From Ignavibacterium sp. (GTDB taxonomy: Bacteria; Zixibacteria; MSB-5A5; GN15; PGXB01): a stretch of DNA of 62,654 nt. The first letter of the stretch is position 1. Each line of letters begins with the position of its first letter. Made by a program: the position numbers and the translations under genes. Shown here one piece after another: positions 18,121 to 28,237 of the stretch. The stretch covers positions 1 to 62,654 of the forward strand of contig DYGG01000015.1 in NCBI GenBank assembly GCA_020724775.1. The letters run 5' to 3'. The notes beneath the pieces were generated by a model that saw nothing but the letters and a program-made list of their open reading frames with translations, was not told the DNA's origin and made no database searches.

Positions 18121-20661
18121 TTATTTTACCTTTGCCGCCAGAAGAGTGAAATCATCGGCAAGCGGCAGATTGCCGCCGAATCGGGCTACTTCATCTTCCA
18201 AAAGTTGCAGCAGATTATCGGGCGTCTGTTCAATATTTGCGCAGAGGAAATTCTTGATTCGCTCCTCGCCGAACATTTCATCCTGGGGACTGGTGGACTC
18301 GCTCAATCCATCGGTATACATAAAGATAAGGTCACCGTCATTCAGACTTATTACCTCCTCTTCATAAGCCATGTCGGGCACCGCTCCCAGGAGGATTCCG
18401 CCGGAAAGCAACTCCTCGCACTGCCCGTTGCGACGCACCACCAGCGGCGGGTTGTGCCCGGCATTGACATATTTGAGCGTGCAATTCTCTGGGTCGAACA
18501 GGGCTACAAAGAACGTAATAAACTGCTCCGGCTGGGAATTGCGATAAATGAGCCGGTTAATCTTAGCCACAATTTCAGCCAGGCTGATATTGGCGCCTGT
18601 GTCGACGTAGTAGGTTCCTACACCGATAGCGGTCCGCAAAGACGCCTGCACATTGGACATGAGCAATGCCGCTCCGGCCCCTTTGCCGGAGACATCGCCG
18701 ATGGCTAGCACTGTGCGCGCTGCGTCATGCTCGATGACATCAAAATAATCGCCGGCAACTTCAGTGCAGAAGCGACTGAGCGCTGCAATTTGCAGACCGG
18801 GACGACTCGGAATTGTCTGCGGAAGCATACCTTCCTGAACCCGTCGCGCAATCGACATCTCCGCTTCCAGCCGTTTCTTCTCGGCGCTTTCTTCAAGCAG
18901 AGTGATATTTTCCGCCGCCACCGCCGTCTGGTACGCCAGCGACTTGAGAATCTCCATATCGGCCGGTTCAAAATCTTTGTTCTCCGACTTCAGACCTATC
19001 CCCATAAACCCAATCAGTTCCGAGCGGAGCACCATCGGCAGCACCAGCGCTACCTGGTTTCTATCCATCCACTCTTTTTCGGCGGAAGAAAATTCGGTCA
19101 GACGTCCCGCTTCCAGTTCGTCACGCAAAATCGGACGTCCCCCCAGTCGTGATATTGATATTATAAAAGGGCTTTCGTTAGTGAATGGAGTTTTATCGCC
19201 GTTCCAGTGGACAAAATGCCCGCCGCCGGCCGAGCGCAGCACCGGAGTCACGGCATCAACTTTAAGAGCCATACGGAAGCGGTTCTCCAACTCCCTCCAG
19301 AAGGCTTCCTTGTCAGTCGTCGAGAGAGACTGGCGCAGATAATCGTTAAGCATCTCCCGAAGCCTGACCCGTTCCGGAAAAATCCGATTTTCGAGAAGAG
19401 ACGACAACTTTTTCTGGGTTGGCGCGAACCCAACCGCCAGCGCCAGCGCCACAAATAGCACCGGAGTGCGGCTTTCAATTCCGGCAAATTCCAGGAAAAT
19501 CTCGCTGAAGAAATAGACAAAGACATAAAAGGTAGTCAGTAGAAATAAGGTCACCAGCAGATGACGTGTTCCGCGGCGAATCCGACCTTCCACCTCCAGC
19601 AGCCGGTATTTTCCAAAGGCGTACGCAAACGACAGGGGAGAAAGCAGCAGAACGAGGAAAATGGCTATAAGAATTCCGATAATTACTATCTGGGGTTGCT
19701 GTCGCACCCAGTCGCCGGCAAGGAAAGCCAGTATGGGTAGAACGAGCAGCCCGGTCATGCCGGCGCCGGTTCCCCAGAGCACCAGGCGAATCTGCCTTTT
19801 CTCCAGCGGCTCTCTGGTTCGGGCGTAGTTTCTTCCCAGAAAATAGAATCCGAGCCCGATTTGCAGTCCGATTAACGTGAGTATGATATAACCCAGCAAT
19901 CTTATCTCCAGAAAATTGGCAACGATAAGCATCAGTATCAACGGAGCATAGATAATGACGTAAGTCGCGACAGGATATTTCTGAGCAAAAGTTCTGGGGC
20001 TGGGAAAGAGTATCTGGAGATTGAGCCAGAATGCCCCAAAGAATATTGCCAGAATTCCGAGATTGTTCAGAATGCCGGACATCAGGGGAATATTGAAAGC
20101 CGCGAAACCGTCCATTTCCATCCGGACGCCGGTGATAGTAAAACTGCCCATGGCAAAGCAGAAAAGCGCCAGAGCGCGGACCGCGCCGGAGTCGGGACGT
20201 TTCAGAAAAGCCCAGATGCCTACCGCCAGGTAAGAAAGCGATATCAGCAAACGAAGCGTAATCAAGGCTCCGATGCTGTAAAACTGCTCGGCGGAGGCAG
20301 AATGAGTGCGGAGAATCGTCCTGACCGTATCGCCGGCATGCTTGAATGATATGGGGACCTCCCGTCCGGGGGGAGAAGTTTTATTGAACGTTTGACTCCA
20401 TGCCCCCGGAAGAGCCGCCGAATCGCCGATGGTTAGAATGGTGTCGCCCAAAGAAGGGTACGGGGTCGTCACAAAGTCACTGGTGTCAATGCTCTGAAAA
20501 ATTATGGCACTGTCGCCGGCGGCGGAGACATCACTTCCCGCCACCCCCGATATCTTGAAGTTGACCAGGATGGTGGCTTCACGGGTATAGTAGAGTCCAA
20601 ATATCAGAATTAGAAGTACCGCGATTATATAGATAAGAATCTTAATCAGATTGGACATCAT
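18121..20661 (-). CDS. Membrane-anchored SpoIIE/RsbU-type protein phosphatase with GAF-like domain
   Basis: An 846-residue membrane sensor-phosphatase. Order: one N-terminal helix (about 5-24), an extracytoplasmic region of about 100 residues, seven to eight membrane helices (about 130-400), a GAF-like segment (about 440-600) and a C-terminal PP2C/SpoIIE domain (about 620-846). The last has AGDYFDVIEHD, AIGDVSGKGAGAALLMSN, YVNAGHNPP and YTDGLSES, which hold the metal-binding aspartates. Such enzymes dephosphorylate anti-anti-sigma (STAS) proteins in partner-switching pathways that control sigma factors or secretion. No STAS or anti-sigma kinase gene is adjacent, so its target lies elsewhere. 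Confidence 0.92.
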   Translation of the reverse strand: MMSNLIKILIYIIAVLLILIFGLYYTREATILVNFKISGVAGSDVSAAGDSAIIFQSIDTSDFVTTPYPSLGDTILTIGDSAALPGAWSQTFNKTSPPGREVPISFKHAGDTVRTILRTHSASAEQFYSIGALITLRLLISLSYLAVGIWAFLKRPDSGAVRALALFCFAMGSFTITGVRMEMDGFAAFNIPLMSGILNNLGILAIFFGAFWLNLQILFPSPRTFAQKYPVATYVIIYAPLILMLIVANFLEIRLLGYIILTLIGLQIGLGFYFLGRNYARTREPLEKRQIRLVLWGTGAGMTGLLVLPILAFLAGDWVRQQPQIVIIGILIAIFLVLLLSPLSFAYAFGKYRLLEVEGRIRRGTRHLLVTLFLLTTFYVFVYFFSEIFLEFAGIESRTPVLFVALALAVGFAPTQKKLSSLLENRIFPERVRLREMLNDYLRQSLSTTDKEAFWRELENRFRMALKVDAVTPVLRSAGGGHFVHWNGDKTPFTNESPFIISISRLGGRPILRDELEAGRLTEFSSAEKEWMDRNQVALVLPMVLRSELIGFMGIGLKSENKDFEPADMEILKSLAYQTAVAAENITLLEESAEKKRLEAEMSIARRVQEGMLPQTIPSRPGLQIAALSRFCTEVAGDYFDVIEHDAARTVLAIGDVSGKGAGAALLMSNVQASLRTAIGVGTYYVDTGANISLAEIVAKINRLIYRNSQPEQFITFFVALFDPENCTLKYVNAGHNPPLVVRRNGQCEELLSGGILLGAVPDMAYEEEVISLNDGDLIFMYTDGLSESTSPQDEMFGEERIKNFLCANIEQTPDNLLQLLEDEVARFGGNLPLADDFTLLAAKVK

Positions 20662-20763
20662 GGCAAAAGTTATACAATCATGGCGGAGATTTATTGTCGC
20701 GGAATATAATACCGCGGAAAGTCCAAGGCAATCGAGAAATCGGTGTGACTGGTTTCCGGGGTA

Positions 20764-20792
20764 TTGACCTTATCTTAAGGCTTCCGTATATT
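20764..20792 (+). promoter_or_regulatory. Promoter of the hydroxyacyl-CoA dehydrogenase/crotonase pair
   Basis: TTGACC (20764-20769), a 17-nt spacer and TATATT (20787-20792). The expected start is near 20799, with a leader of about 50 nt to the ATG at 20849, which has a GGGAG ribosome binding site. Confidence 0.6.
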
Positions 20793-20848
20793 GCGTCGGA
20801 ATACGATGTACAGTCAATCAAGATTCATATCATAATTGGGAGACCTCC

Positions 20849-21700
20849 ATGATAAAGAAAGTAGGCATAGTAGGACTGGGGCAGATGGGAAGCGGCATCA
20901 CGCAGGTGGCGGCGCAGGCCGGGTTCGCGCTGCTGGCGACCGATGCCGGCGAAGAGATTATCAGTCGCGGCATCAAGAATATCACCAAACAACTGGATAA
21001 GGCTATCGAGAAAGGGAAACTGGATCCCGCGGGGAAAGAGAAAATTCTCGGCGACATCAAGACAACCACGGAACTCCACGATTTTGCCGATTGCGACCTG
21101 GTTATCGAAGCGATTACCGAGAACATGACGGCGAAGAAAGAAATCTTTTCGGAACTCGATAAAATCTGCAAACCGGAAACAATTCTGGCTTCAAATACAT
21201 CGTCACTGCCGATAGGCGACCTGGCATCGGTAACCAAACGGCGCGACCGATTTGTCGGACTGCACTTTTTCAATCCTGTTCCGGTAATGAAACTGGTCGA
21301 GGTCGTCAAGACTCTGGATACATCTGATGAGACGTATAGCGCCGCCTTCGAATTTGCTAAAGCGGTCGGTAAATCGCCGGTAAGAGCGAAGGATACGCCG
21401 GGGTTTATCGTCAATGTCCTCTTGATACCGTATCTGCTCGATGCCATTCGTCAGTATGAAAACGGTCTTGCCTCGCGTGAAGATATCGATAACGGCATGA
21501 TGCTCGGTTGCGGGCATCCGATGGGACCGCTAACGTTGACTGATTTTATCGGTCTTGACACAACGCTCTATATCGCAGATGTCTTTTTTGAAGAATTCAA
21601 AGACAGCCATTATGCCGCGCCGCCGCTTCTGCGACGCATGGTCAACGCCGGGTATCTCGGCAAGAAGAGCGGACGCGGTTTCTATGAGTATATCAAGTAA
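20849..21700 (+). CDS. hbd: 3-hydroxybutyryl-CoA dehydrogenase
   Basis: A 283-residue short-form 3-hydroxyacyl-CoA dehydrogenase, reducing or oxidising acetoacetyl-CoA/3-hydroxybutyryl-CoA with NAD(P)H. The Rossmann fingerprint VGIVGLGQMGSG is at 5-16. Catalytic His139 and Glu151 lie in GLHFFNPVPVMKLVEVV, and Ser118 is in SNTSSLPIG. The C-terminal domain has DTPGFIVNVLLIPYL and PMGPLTLTDFIGLDT. Its length is exactly that of the monofunctional butyrate-type enzyme. A crotonase follows 12 nt downstream, so the two carry out consecutive steps in C4 acyl-CoA synthesis or breakdown. Confidence 0.94.
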   Translation: MIKKVGIVGLGQMGSGITQVAAQAGFALLATDAGEEIISRGIKNITKQLDKAIEKGKLDPAGKEKILGDIKTTTELHDFADCDLVIEAITENMTAKKEIFSELDKICKPETILASNTSSLPIGDLASVTKRRDRFVGLHFFNPVPVMKLVEVVKTLDTSDETYSAAFEFAKAVGKSPVRAKDTPGFIVNVLLIPYLLDAIRQYENGLASREDIDNGMMLGCGHPMGPLTLTDFIGLDTTLYIADVFFEEFKDSHYAAPPLLRRMVNAGYLGKKSGRGFYEYIK

Positions 21701-21712
21701 TCGGGAGACGAA

Positions 21713-22492
21713 ATGGAATATAAGAATATCATAGTTAAATTCGAAGAGCGGGTAGCGGTGATAACCATGAACCGCGAAAAAGCGCTCAATGCCCTTAATG
21801 ATGAAACCATCGCAGAACTGCAGTCATTTTTCCGTCATCACTGGCTGGATGATTCTTTCGGCTGTGTCATTATCACCGGCGCCGGCAAGGCGTTTGTCGC
21901 CGGGGCGGATATTTCGGAACTGGCGCAGTGCGATATCAAGAAGGCGCTCAAGAAATCGATGCTGGGGATTTACCTGACTAAGACGATTGAAAATTTCCCC
22001 AAACCGGTGATTGCGGCGGTGAACGGTTTTGCCCTCGGCGGCGGATGCGAACTGGCAATGGCCTGCGACATTCGGCTGGCATCGGAAAAGGCGAAATTCG
22101 GCCAGCCGGAAGTCAATCTCGGCCTGATTCCCGGGTATGGCGGCACGCAGAGGCTCGCCAGGCTGGTAGGGCGCGGCAAAGCCAAGCAGTTGATTTTCAC
22201 CGGCGAAATGGTTGACGCCAACGAAGCGAAACGGATTGGATTGGCGGATGAAGTCTATCCTGCCGAAGAGCTGATGACCAAGGCGATGGAGATGGCGAAA
22301 CTGATTAATTCCAAGGCTCCGATTGCGGTGGCGACGGCGAAAGAATGTATCAACCGCGGGCTTGATGTCAACCTCTCGGCCGGCCTCGAATTTGAGAAAA
22401 TGGGTTTCGGCACTATCTACGGAACCGAAGACGCGATGGAAGGAATGAAGGCATTTCTGGAGAAACGGGGAGCGGAGTTTAAGGGGAAGTAG
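21713..22492 (+). CDS. crt: Enoyl-CoA hydratase (crotonase family)
   Basis: A 259-residue crotonase. The oxyanion-hole segments AFVAGADISEL and NGFALGGGCELAMACDIRLAS are present. The two catalytic glutamates of true hydratases are at Glu113 and Glu133 (QPEVNLGLIPGYGGTQRL), so hydration of crotonyl-CoA-type substrates is likely. It is co-transcribed with the dehydrogenase. No thiolase or acyl-CoA dehydrogenase is next to them. The unit ends at an abrupt change to AT-rich sequence. Confidence 0.94.
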   Translation: MEYKNIIVKFEERVAVITMNREKALNALNDETIAELQSFFRHHWLDDSFGCVIITGAGKAFVAGADISELAQCDIKKALKKSMLGIYLTKTIENFPKPVIAAVNGFALGGGCELAMACDIRLASEKAKFGQPEVNLGLIPGYGGTQRLARLVGRGKAKQLIFTGEMVDANEAKRIGLADEVYPAEELMTKAMEMAKLINSKAPIAVATAKECINRGLDVNLSAGLEFEKMGFGTIYGTEDAMEGMKAFLEKRGAEFKGK

Positions 22493-22597
22493 TAAGATTC
22501 GACGCCCAGCAGATATTTATATTTGGCGCAGACTCATTATCAAGTGAACGGTGAATTAGAAGATGTCTAGTGGGCACCGTATTCAACACTGTGTTAT

Positions 22598-23754
22598 ATG
22601 GCAAATTCGAATATTTTGAATATTGATAATTGGACTGCTCCCGATAGCAGGGAATTTCTTTCTTTATTAAGGCAAGTTGCAATTAAGCCAAGCGGAAGAT
22701 TCATAGTTGGCAAGAGAATTGCACCAATCGACCTTTACTCGTATTTGAAAACAAGATTTGGGAAGCCTAATGGACCATCAATGGCTATTAGGCAACCATC
22801 GACAGAGAATATTATCCAATGGGATTATTTGATAGAGTCCAATCGTTCTTTTCTTAATATTCCTGCGCTAAATACGAGAATGGAATTTATCTTTTACTGT
22901 GATTTTAATATTGACCACAATCAATTTGAGAATCTAATTCAGAGCATCAAGAGTGATTTGTCAAATATAGGATCACGTCTTGGAAAGACCAGAAAGTCCT
23001 TGGATAAATGGTCGCTTTTCATAAATCCATATAAAATACTCAAAGATACGATCAATATTTTAGAATCCGAATCAAATCCCTTGATATTGATAATGTGGAT
23101 TTCCCCGCTGATCCGATTTCACAAAAAGAAATGGTGGAATTTAGATCTAGAATGGAAGTGATTACCGCCACTTATACCAGAGCGGTTATGTTAGGTGCAA
23201 GCTTACGTATCCTTATTCCTGTTTATGCCGAGTCCTTTTTGAATCTCCTTATATTGTATCTTGCGAAAGAAAATGTAAAAAGTGACCGCCGTTTATACGA
23301 GGGATTAATAAGACAGCATATTGATTTGCGGATAAGAAGCTTGCACCTATTTTGCGAAGGATTTGACCGACCGATTGATTGTTCAAGACCCCAATTCAGG
23401 GATTTTCACTCCCTAATGAACTCACGGAATGACTATATTCATGGTAACGTAGATCCATTCAGGCTTATCTTTAAGGAGGTATTCTTTGATTCAACTATTC
23501 CTGTTTTCAGAGAATATGAAGGTTTTGCCCAAAGCAAACTGAAACCCATGCTGAAGTATTCTGACCCTGTATCGGTTCTTAAAGATTTGGAGATAGCCAA
23601 GAAATTTGTAGATTTCATTTTGGACCATCTAAATCAGAATCATAGACGAGGGTTAGAATTACTGATGAATTGCAGTTACCCAGGATGGTCTGAAGACAAA
23701 AAAATGCTAGGCGTTCTATTCCCAGAATATTTGATTGAGGTATTCGGCTCATAA
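22598..23754 (+). pseudogene. AT-rich gene with HEPN-like motif, frameshifted
   Basis: Two overlapping frames (22598-23161 and 23095-23754) appear to be one gene of about 385 codons. At 23075-23085 a one-base deletion in CCCTTGAT breaks it: one added T gives NPFDIDNVDFPADPISQ with smooth passage between frames. Without it, the first frame ends in an unnatural tail. The second part has RNDYIHG (R-x4-H, residues 111-116 of that frame) within a helical domain, resembling HEPN ribonuclease or minimal-nucleotidyltransferase partners. Composition is clearly more AT-rich than both flanks and no ribosome binding site is seen, which suggests acquisition from elsewhere. It could also be a sequencing error in an intact gene. 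The exact family is not recognised. Confidence 0.6.
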
Positions 23755-23864
23755 TTGTGCGCATCTCGCCGCGGGGAGTAGCGCACGAAAAAGGATATCT
23801 TCCCCGGACATTAAAACGGGCAGATGTGCCCTCTCCGTCGCGGCGCGCACGAATCATTCATATC

Positions 23865-23894
23865 TTGCTATAAGCGCACATTTCTTCGTAGATT
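23865..23894 (+). promoter_or_regulatory. Possible leaderless promoter of the LysE-family gene
   Basis: TTGCTA (23865-23870), an 18-nt spacer and TAGATT (23889-23894), with only 7 nt to ATG 23902. Transcription would start at or next to the start codon. This fits the absence of a ribosome binding site. The -35 box is weak. Confidence 0.4.
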
Positions 23895-23901
23895 ATGCAC
23901 C

Positions 23902-24546
23902 ATGGAACTCCTGACCCTCTTTTTTACCTCCTTCATTGTCGGGTTTTCGGGGGCGATGATGCCCGGCCCGCTTCTGGCTGTCGATATTGCCCAGACTCCC
24001 GCCAAGGGCGCCCGCACCGGACCGATTCTAACCGGCGGTCATGCCATTGCTGAGGTCGCCGTGGTGGTTCTGCTTTCGGTCGGTCTTGCCACACTGGTTG
24101 CCGAAAATAAGGCCATTACCAGCGGTATCGGTATTGTCGGCGGCGGGATGCTGATTATTATGGGAATTGGCATGCTCTATGACCTGTTCAAAGCCCGTCT
24201 GAAAGCATCCGAAGGGACCGCCGAAGCCCGTCATGCCGGAAGACTGGTCTTTGACGGCATAATCACTTCTCTATCCAATCCGTACTGGTTTGTCTGGTGG
24301 GCGACCACCGGTTCCGCTTTCCTGCTCAAATCGCTCAAGCATGGTCCGGTTGTCGGTCCGACCGTGTTTTATTTCGGACATATCCTCTCAGACCTGGTAT
24401 GGTACAGTTTTGTAAGCATTCTTATCTGGAAAGGGCGGAGGCTGATTATCGGAACGGGATATAAGATTCTAATCGGGGTTTGCGCTTTGTTCTTGCTTTA
24501 TCTGGGGGGAGTTTTTATTCATGACGGCATCACGGGAGCGATATGA
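23902..24546 (+). CDS. LysE/RhtB-family membrane exporter
   Basis: A 214-residue inner-membrane protein with about six hydrophobic helices. The N-terminal segment FIVGFSGAMMPGPLLAVDIAQ and the central SLSNPYWFVWWATTG are typical of LysE-type translocators, which export amino acids or similar small molecules using the proton gradient. The substrate cannot be told from sequence. I chose ATG 23902 because the fold starts there; a longer frame from 23824 adds 26 basic residues absent from the family. No operon partner: dnaE begins 183 nt downstream. Confidence 0.85.
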   Translation: MELLTLFFTSFIVGFSGAMMPGPLLAVDIAQTPAKGARTGPILTGGHAIAEVAVVVLLSVGLATLVAENKAITSGIGIVGGGMLIIMGIGMLYDLFKARLKASEGTAEARHAGRLVFDGIITSLSNPYWFVWWATTGSAFLLKSLKHGPVVGPTVFYFGHILSDLVWYSFVSILIWKGRRLIIGTGYKILIGVCALFLLYLGGVFIHDGITGAI

Positions 24547-24729
24547 ACCAGAGGAGTACTATTTGGCAGTTCAAGTTCTCGTCTTCTAACGGATTCCAAA
24601 TTTGCAATTAAAATCGTAAGTCTGCCAAAAATATATTTTCAAAACTGACTTTTCTCATTCTGAAAAAATCGTTAAATTATTGGTGTCTTCGCAATCCGTA
24701 GGATGCTTTGGCAGTAATTTAAGGGTGTT

Positions 24730-27700
24730 ATGAAATTCGCCAATTTTGTACATTTGCATACTCATAGCCAGTATTCGCTTCTGGATGGCGCCTGTCAGTT
24801 AGATGCGACTATCGAACTGGCGCGCCAGTTCAAAATGCCGGCCCTTGCCATAACCGACCATGGCAATCTTTTCGGGGCGGCGGAATTTTACAAAAAGGCC
24901 ACTAAAGCCGGCATCAAGCCGATTATCGGTATCGAAGCCTATGTCGCCGCCGGAAGCCGCTTTGATAAGAAGCCCTCCGGCACCTATCCTGACGGCGGCT
25001 TCCATCTGGTGCTTCTTGCCAGAAACAATACCGGATACAAAAACCTGATAAAACTCTCATCCTCCGGTTTCCTGGAGGGATTCTACCATCGTCCCCGCAT
25101 CGATAAAGAGATATTGAAGCAGCATTCCGAGGGCCTCATTGCCCTTTCCGCTTGCATGAAGGGAGAAGTAAACTGGAATCTTCTCCAGGGGGAACCGTCC
25201 CGCGCCGCCGCCGCCGCTCTGGAGATGAAAGAAATCTTTGGCGAAGGGCATTTCTTCCTCGAAATTCAAAATCATGGACTTGACCGGGAGCAACTGCTTA
25301 TACCGATGATACATACCATCCACCGCGATACCGGAATCCCGCTGGTGGCGACCAATGACTGCCATTATCTTCGCCGCGAAGACTGGGAAGCGCATGATGC
25401 TCTTTTATGTATCCAGACCGGCAAGTTTGTGAGCGACCGGGACCGGATGCGCTATGATACCGACCAGATATATTTTAAGTCTCCTGATGAAATGACCCAA
25501 CTGTTCGGAGAGTTTCCGGAAGCGTTGGAAAATACTATCCGAATCGCCGAAGAGTGCAATGTCGAAATCGAGATGGGGAAATTACATCTGCCTCACTTTC
25601 CGCTTCCGAACCAGTTTGCCGATGCCGATTCTTATCTGCTTCATCTTTGTGAAGAGGGACTGCTCAAGCGTTACGGCAAGAAGACGGAAGAGTTGCAGAA
25701 ACGTATCGACTATGAACTCTCTGTTATCAGGCAGATGGGATACGCCGGATACTTTTTGATAGTCAAAGATTTCATCGATTACGCCCGTTCCCAGAATATC
25801 CCGGTTGGTCCCGGTCGCGGTTCGGCGGCCGGCTCTCTGGTTTCTTACTGCCTGGGGATTACCAATATTGACCCGATGAAATATTCGCTTCTGTTTGAGC
25901 GATTCCTCAATCCCGACCGAATTTCGATGCCGGATATCGATATTGATTTTGCCGACCGCGGGCGTGATAAGATTATCGAATACGTTGTGCAGAAGTATGG
26001 CGAAAGCAACGTTGCCCAGATTATCACTTTTGGCACCCTGGCGGCGCGCGGTGTGGTTCGCGATGTCGGTCGGGTGCTCGGAATGCCGTATTCCGAAGTG
26101 GACAAAATCGCCAAGATGGTGCCGTTTGCGGTCGATATGACGCTGGACAAAGCGATGGTGCAGAATCCCGATTTGAAAGCGCTCTACGAAAAAGACCAGC
26201 GCATCAGAAAATTGATAGACCTTTCTCGTACACTGGAGGGGCTGGCAAGGCATGCCTCCACTCACGCCGCCGGCGTTGTCATTGCTCCCAAGCCGCTGAC
26301 CGAATATGTTCCCCTGTTCCGGGGAAGCCACGACGAAATCACCACCCAGTTCGATATGACCATGATTGAAGAGATCGGACTTCTCAAAATGGACTTTCTC
26401 GGGCTGCGAACACTGACGGTGATTCAAGATTGCCTGCAGATGGTTAAAGAGAATCACGGCAAAGAAATCAATCTGGATGATATTGACTTGAATGACAAGA
26501 AAGTCTATAAACTGTTTTCCCGCGGCGACACCAGCGGAATCTTTCAGTTTGAATCGAGCGGAATGCGCGACTATCTGCGCCGCCTCAAACCGGAAAATCT
26601 GACCGACCTGGCGGTGATGAACGCTCTCTATCGCCCGGGCCCGCTTGATTCCGGAATGATAAACACCTACATCGAACGTAAAAACGGCAAGAGTCCCGTA
26701 ACTTTTGAGCATCCTAAACTGGAGAAGATTCTCAGGGAGACTTATGGCGTCATAGTTTTCCAGGAGCAGGTGCTTCAAATAGCCAATTCCCTCGCCGGAT
26801 ACTCGATGGGGAAAGCCGATATTCTGCGGAAGGCAATGGGGAAAAAGATTGCTGACCTGATGGCGGAGCAGAAGCGGGAGTTTCTCGACGGTTGTGCCAG
26901 GCAGGGAATCGACTCCAAAATAGCGCAATCGGTCTTCGAGCAGATAGAGACATTTGCCCGTTACGGTTTCAACAAAGCCCACTCCACCGGATACTCGCTG
27001 GTGGCGTATCACAGCGCCTACCTGAAGACATACTTCCCTCAGGAATTCATGGCGGCAAGTTTGACCTCTGAGACCGATTCCCCCGACCGGATATATATTT
27101 TAATGGAGGAGTGCCGTCGGCTCGGCATTACCGTACTGCCCCCGGATATAAATGAATCAGAGCGGGGGTTCAGCGTCAGAGATAAGAAAATCCGTTTCGG
27201 GTTGCTGGCGGTTAAGAATGTCGGTGAAGCGGCGGTGGAGACTATCATAGAGGCGCGCCGTTCCGGGGGGCACTTTGTTTCTATGGCTGACTTTGTTACG
27301 CGGGTCAACCTGAAACAGGTGAATAAGCGGGTGCTGGAATCGCTGATATCGGCGGGGGCGCTCGATTCGCTTCCCGGAAACCGAGCGCAGAAATTCGCCG
27401 CCATTGAAGCGATGCTCGATTTCGGTCAAAAGGTGGCTGTCAGTGGAGATTCCGTTGACCTATTCTCGCTGGGGGGTGCCCCGGTAAAAAGGGCGGAGCC
27501 GCAGTTTGAAAATATCCCTGACTGGTCTATCTCTTATAAATTATCCAGCGAGAAAGAAACACTGGGATTTTATGTTTCCGGTCATCCCCTGGACCGGTAC
27601 CGCGCCGAACTGAGCGCTTTCGGCACCGCCGACACCGGCCGTATTGCAGAGGTCAGCGACGGGCGTGAGGTCCGCTTTGGAGGAATTATCTCGGCTATCA

Positions 27701-28167
27701 AAACGATGAATGACAAGCGGGGGAACCGCATGGCGTTCGTTACGGTGGAAGATTTCAAGGGGAAAGCGGAGGTAATTGTCTTTTCCGACTGCTATGAGAA
27801 AGGAAAGAATTTCATAACGGAAGATAATATCGTAATGGTTTCAGGACGGGTCTCGACGCGTGAAGGAGAGATGCCCAAAATCGTAGCGAGCGAAATTTTC
27901 CCGCTCGATTCTCTCTCGGAGCGTTTCAACTGCGAGATGGTAGTCAGAATCGATGAAGATGCCTCGGAGCGAAAGATTAGCGCCGTTCAGGCGGCTCTGG
28001 AAAAAAGCGTCGGCAATACGCCTGTGGTCTTTGCGGCGCGTCGCAACGGGGAAGAGTATCTTATTAGGTCTAAACGACTTAAAGTGGCGCCAGAATCAAA
28101 ATTACTGCTCAAGTTGAAAGAATTGTTAGGGGATTCGGCCGTTTATTTGCAGCCTCACAATAAATAA
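24730..28167 (+). CDS. dnaE: DNA polymerase III subunit alpha
   Basis: A 1145-residue replicative polymerase of the DnaE1 type. Seen in order: N-terminal PHP domain (HLHTHSQYSLLDG), the C-family polymerase core with GPGRGSAAGSLVSYCLGIT and catalytic aspartates in MPDIDIDFADRGRD (about residues 400-412), the fingers (GFNKAHSTGYSLVAYHSAYLK), a helix-hairpin-helix region, and an OB-fold (RFGGIISAIKTMNDKRGNRMAFVTVED, about 980-1010). The PHP metal ligands look largely retained, so intrinsic proofreading is possible but not shown. An AAGGG ribosome binding site precedes the ATG. Length and domain order match DnaE, not PolC. Confidence 0.97.
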   Translation: MKFANFVHLHTHSQYSLLDGACQLDATIELARQFKMPALAITDHGNLFGAAEFYKKATKAGIKPIIGIEAYVAAGSRFDKKPSGTYPDGGFHLVLLARNNTGYKNLIKLSSSGFLEGFYHRPRIDKEILKQHSEGLIALSACMKGEVNWNLLQGEPSRAAAAALEMKEIFGEGHFFLEIQNHGLDREQLLIPMIHTIHRDTGIPLVATNDCHYLRREDWEAHDALLCIQTGKFVSDRDRMRYDTDQIYFKSPDEMTQLFGEFPEALENTIRIAEECNVEIEMGKLHLPHFPLPNQFADADSYLLHLCEEGLLKRYGKKTEELQKRIDYELSVIRQMGYAGYFLIVKDFIDYARSQNIPVGPGRGSAAGSLVSYCLGITNIDPMKYSLLFERFLNPDRISMPDIDIDFADRGRDKIIEYVVQKYGESNVAQIITFGTLAARGVVRDVGRVLGMPYSEVDKIAKMVPFAVDMTLDKAMVQNPDLKALYEKDQRIRKLIDLSRTLEGLARHASTHAAGVVIAPKPLTEYVPLFRGSHDEITTQFDMTMIEEIGLLKMDFLGLRTLTVIQDCLQMVKENHGKEINLDDIDLNDKKVYKLFSRGDTSGIFQFESSGMRDYLRRLKPENLTDLAVMNALYRPGPLDSGMINTYIERKNGKSPVTFEHPKLEKILRETYGVIVFQEQVLQIANSLAGYSMGKADILRKAMGKKIADLMAEQKREFLDGCARQGIDSKIAQSVFEQIETFARYGFNKAHSTGYSLVAYHSAYLKTYFPQEFMAASLTSETDSPDRIYILMEECRRLGITVLPPDINESERGFSVRDKKIRFGLLAVKNVGEAAVETIIEARRSGGHFVSMADFVTRVNLKQVNKRVLESLISAGALDSLPGNRAQKFAAIEAMLDFGQKVAVSGDSVDLFSLGGAPVKRAEPQFENIPDWSISYKLSSEKETLGFYVSGHPLDRYRAELSAFGTADTGRIAEVSDGREVRFGGIISAIKTMNDKRGNRMAFVTVEDFKGKAEVIVFSDCYEKGKNFITEDNIVMVSGRVSTREGEMPKIVASEIFPLDSLSERFNCEMVVRIDEDASERKISAVQAALEKSVGNTPVVFAARRNGEEYLIRSKRLKVAPESKLLLKLKELLGDSAVYLQPHNK

Positions 28168-28237
28168 GAAACCTTTTTAATCCGAATATGTTAAATTAGT
28201 ATCATGATTTTGAAAGACTTGCGAAATGAGGCTCCCG

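Noticed and set aside
22493-23901. Attachment sites or terminal repeats around the AT-rich HEPN-like gene
   Set aside because: I found no convincing direct or inverted repeats at its borders, so the mode of acquisition is unknown.
25582-27012. 476-codon minus-strand frame inside dnaE
   Set aside because: Fully antisense to conserved polymerase motifs. No family signature and no initiation signal.
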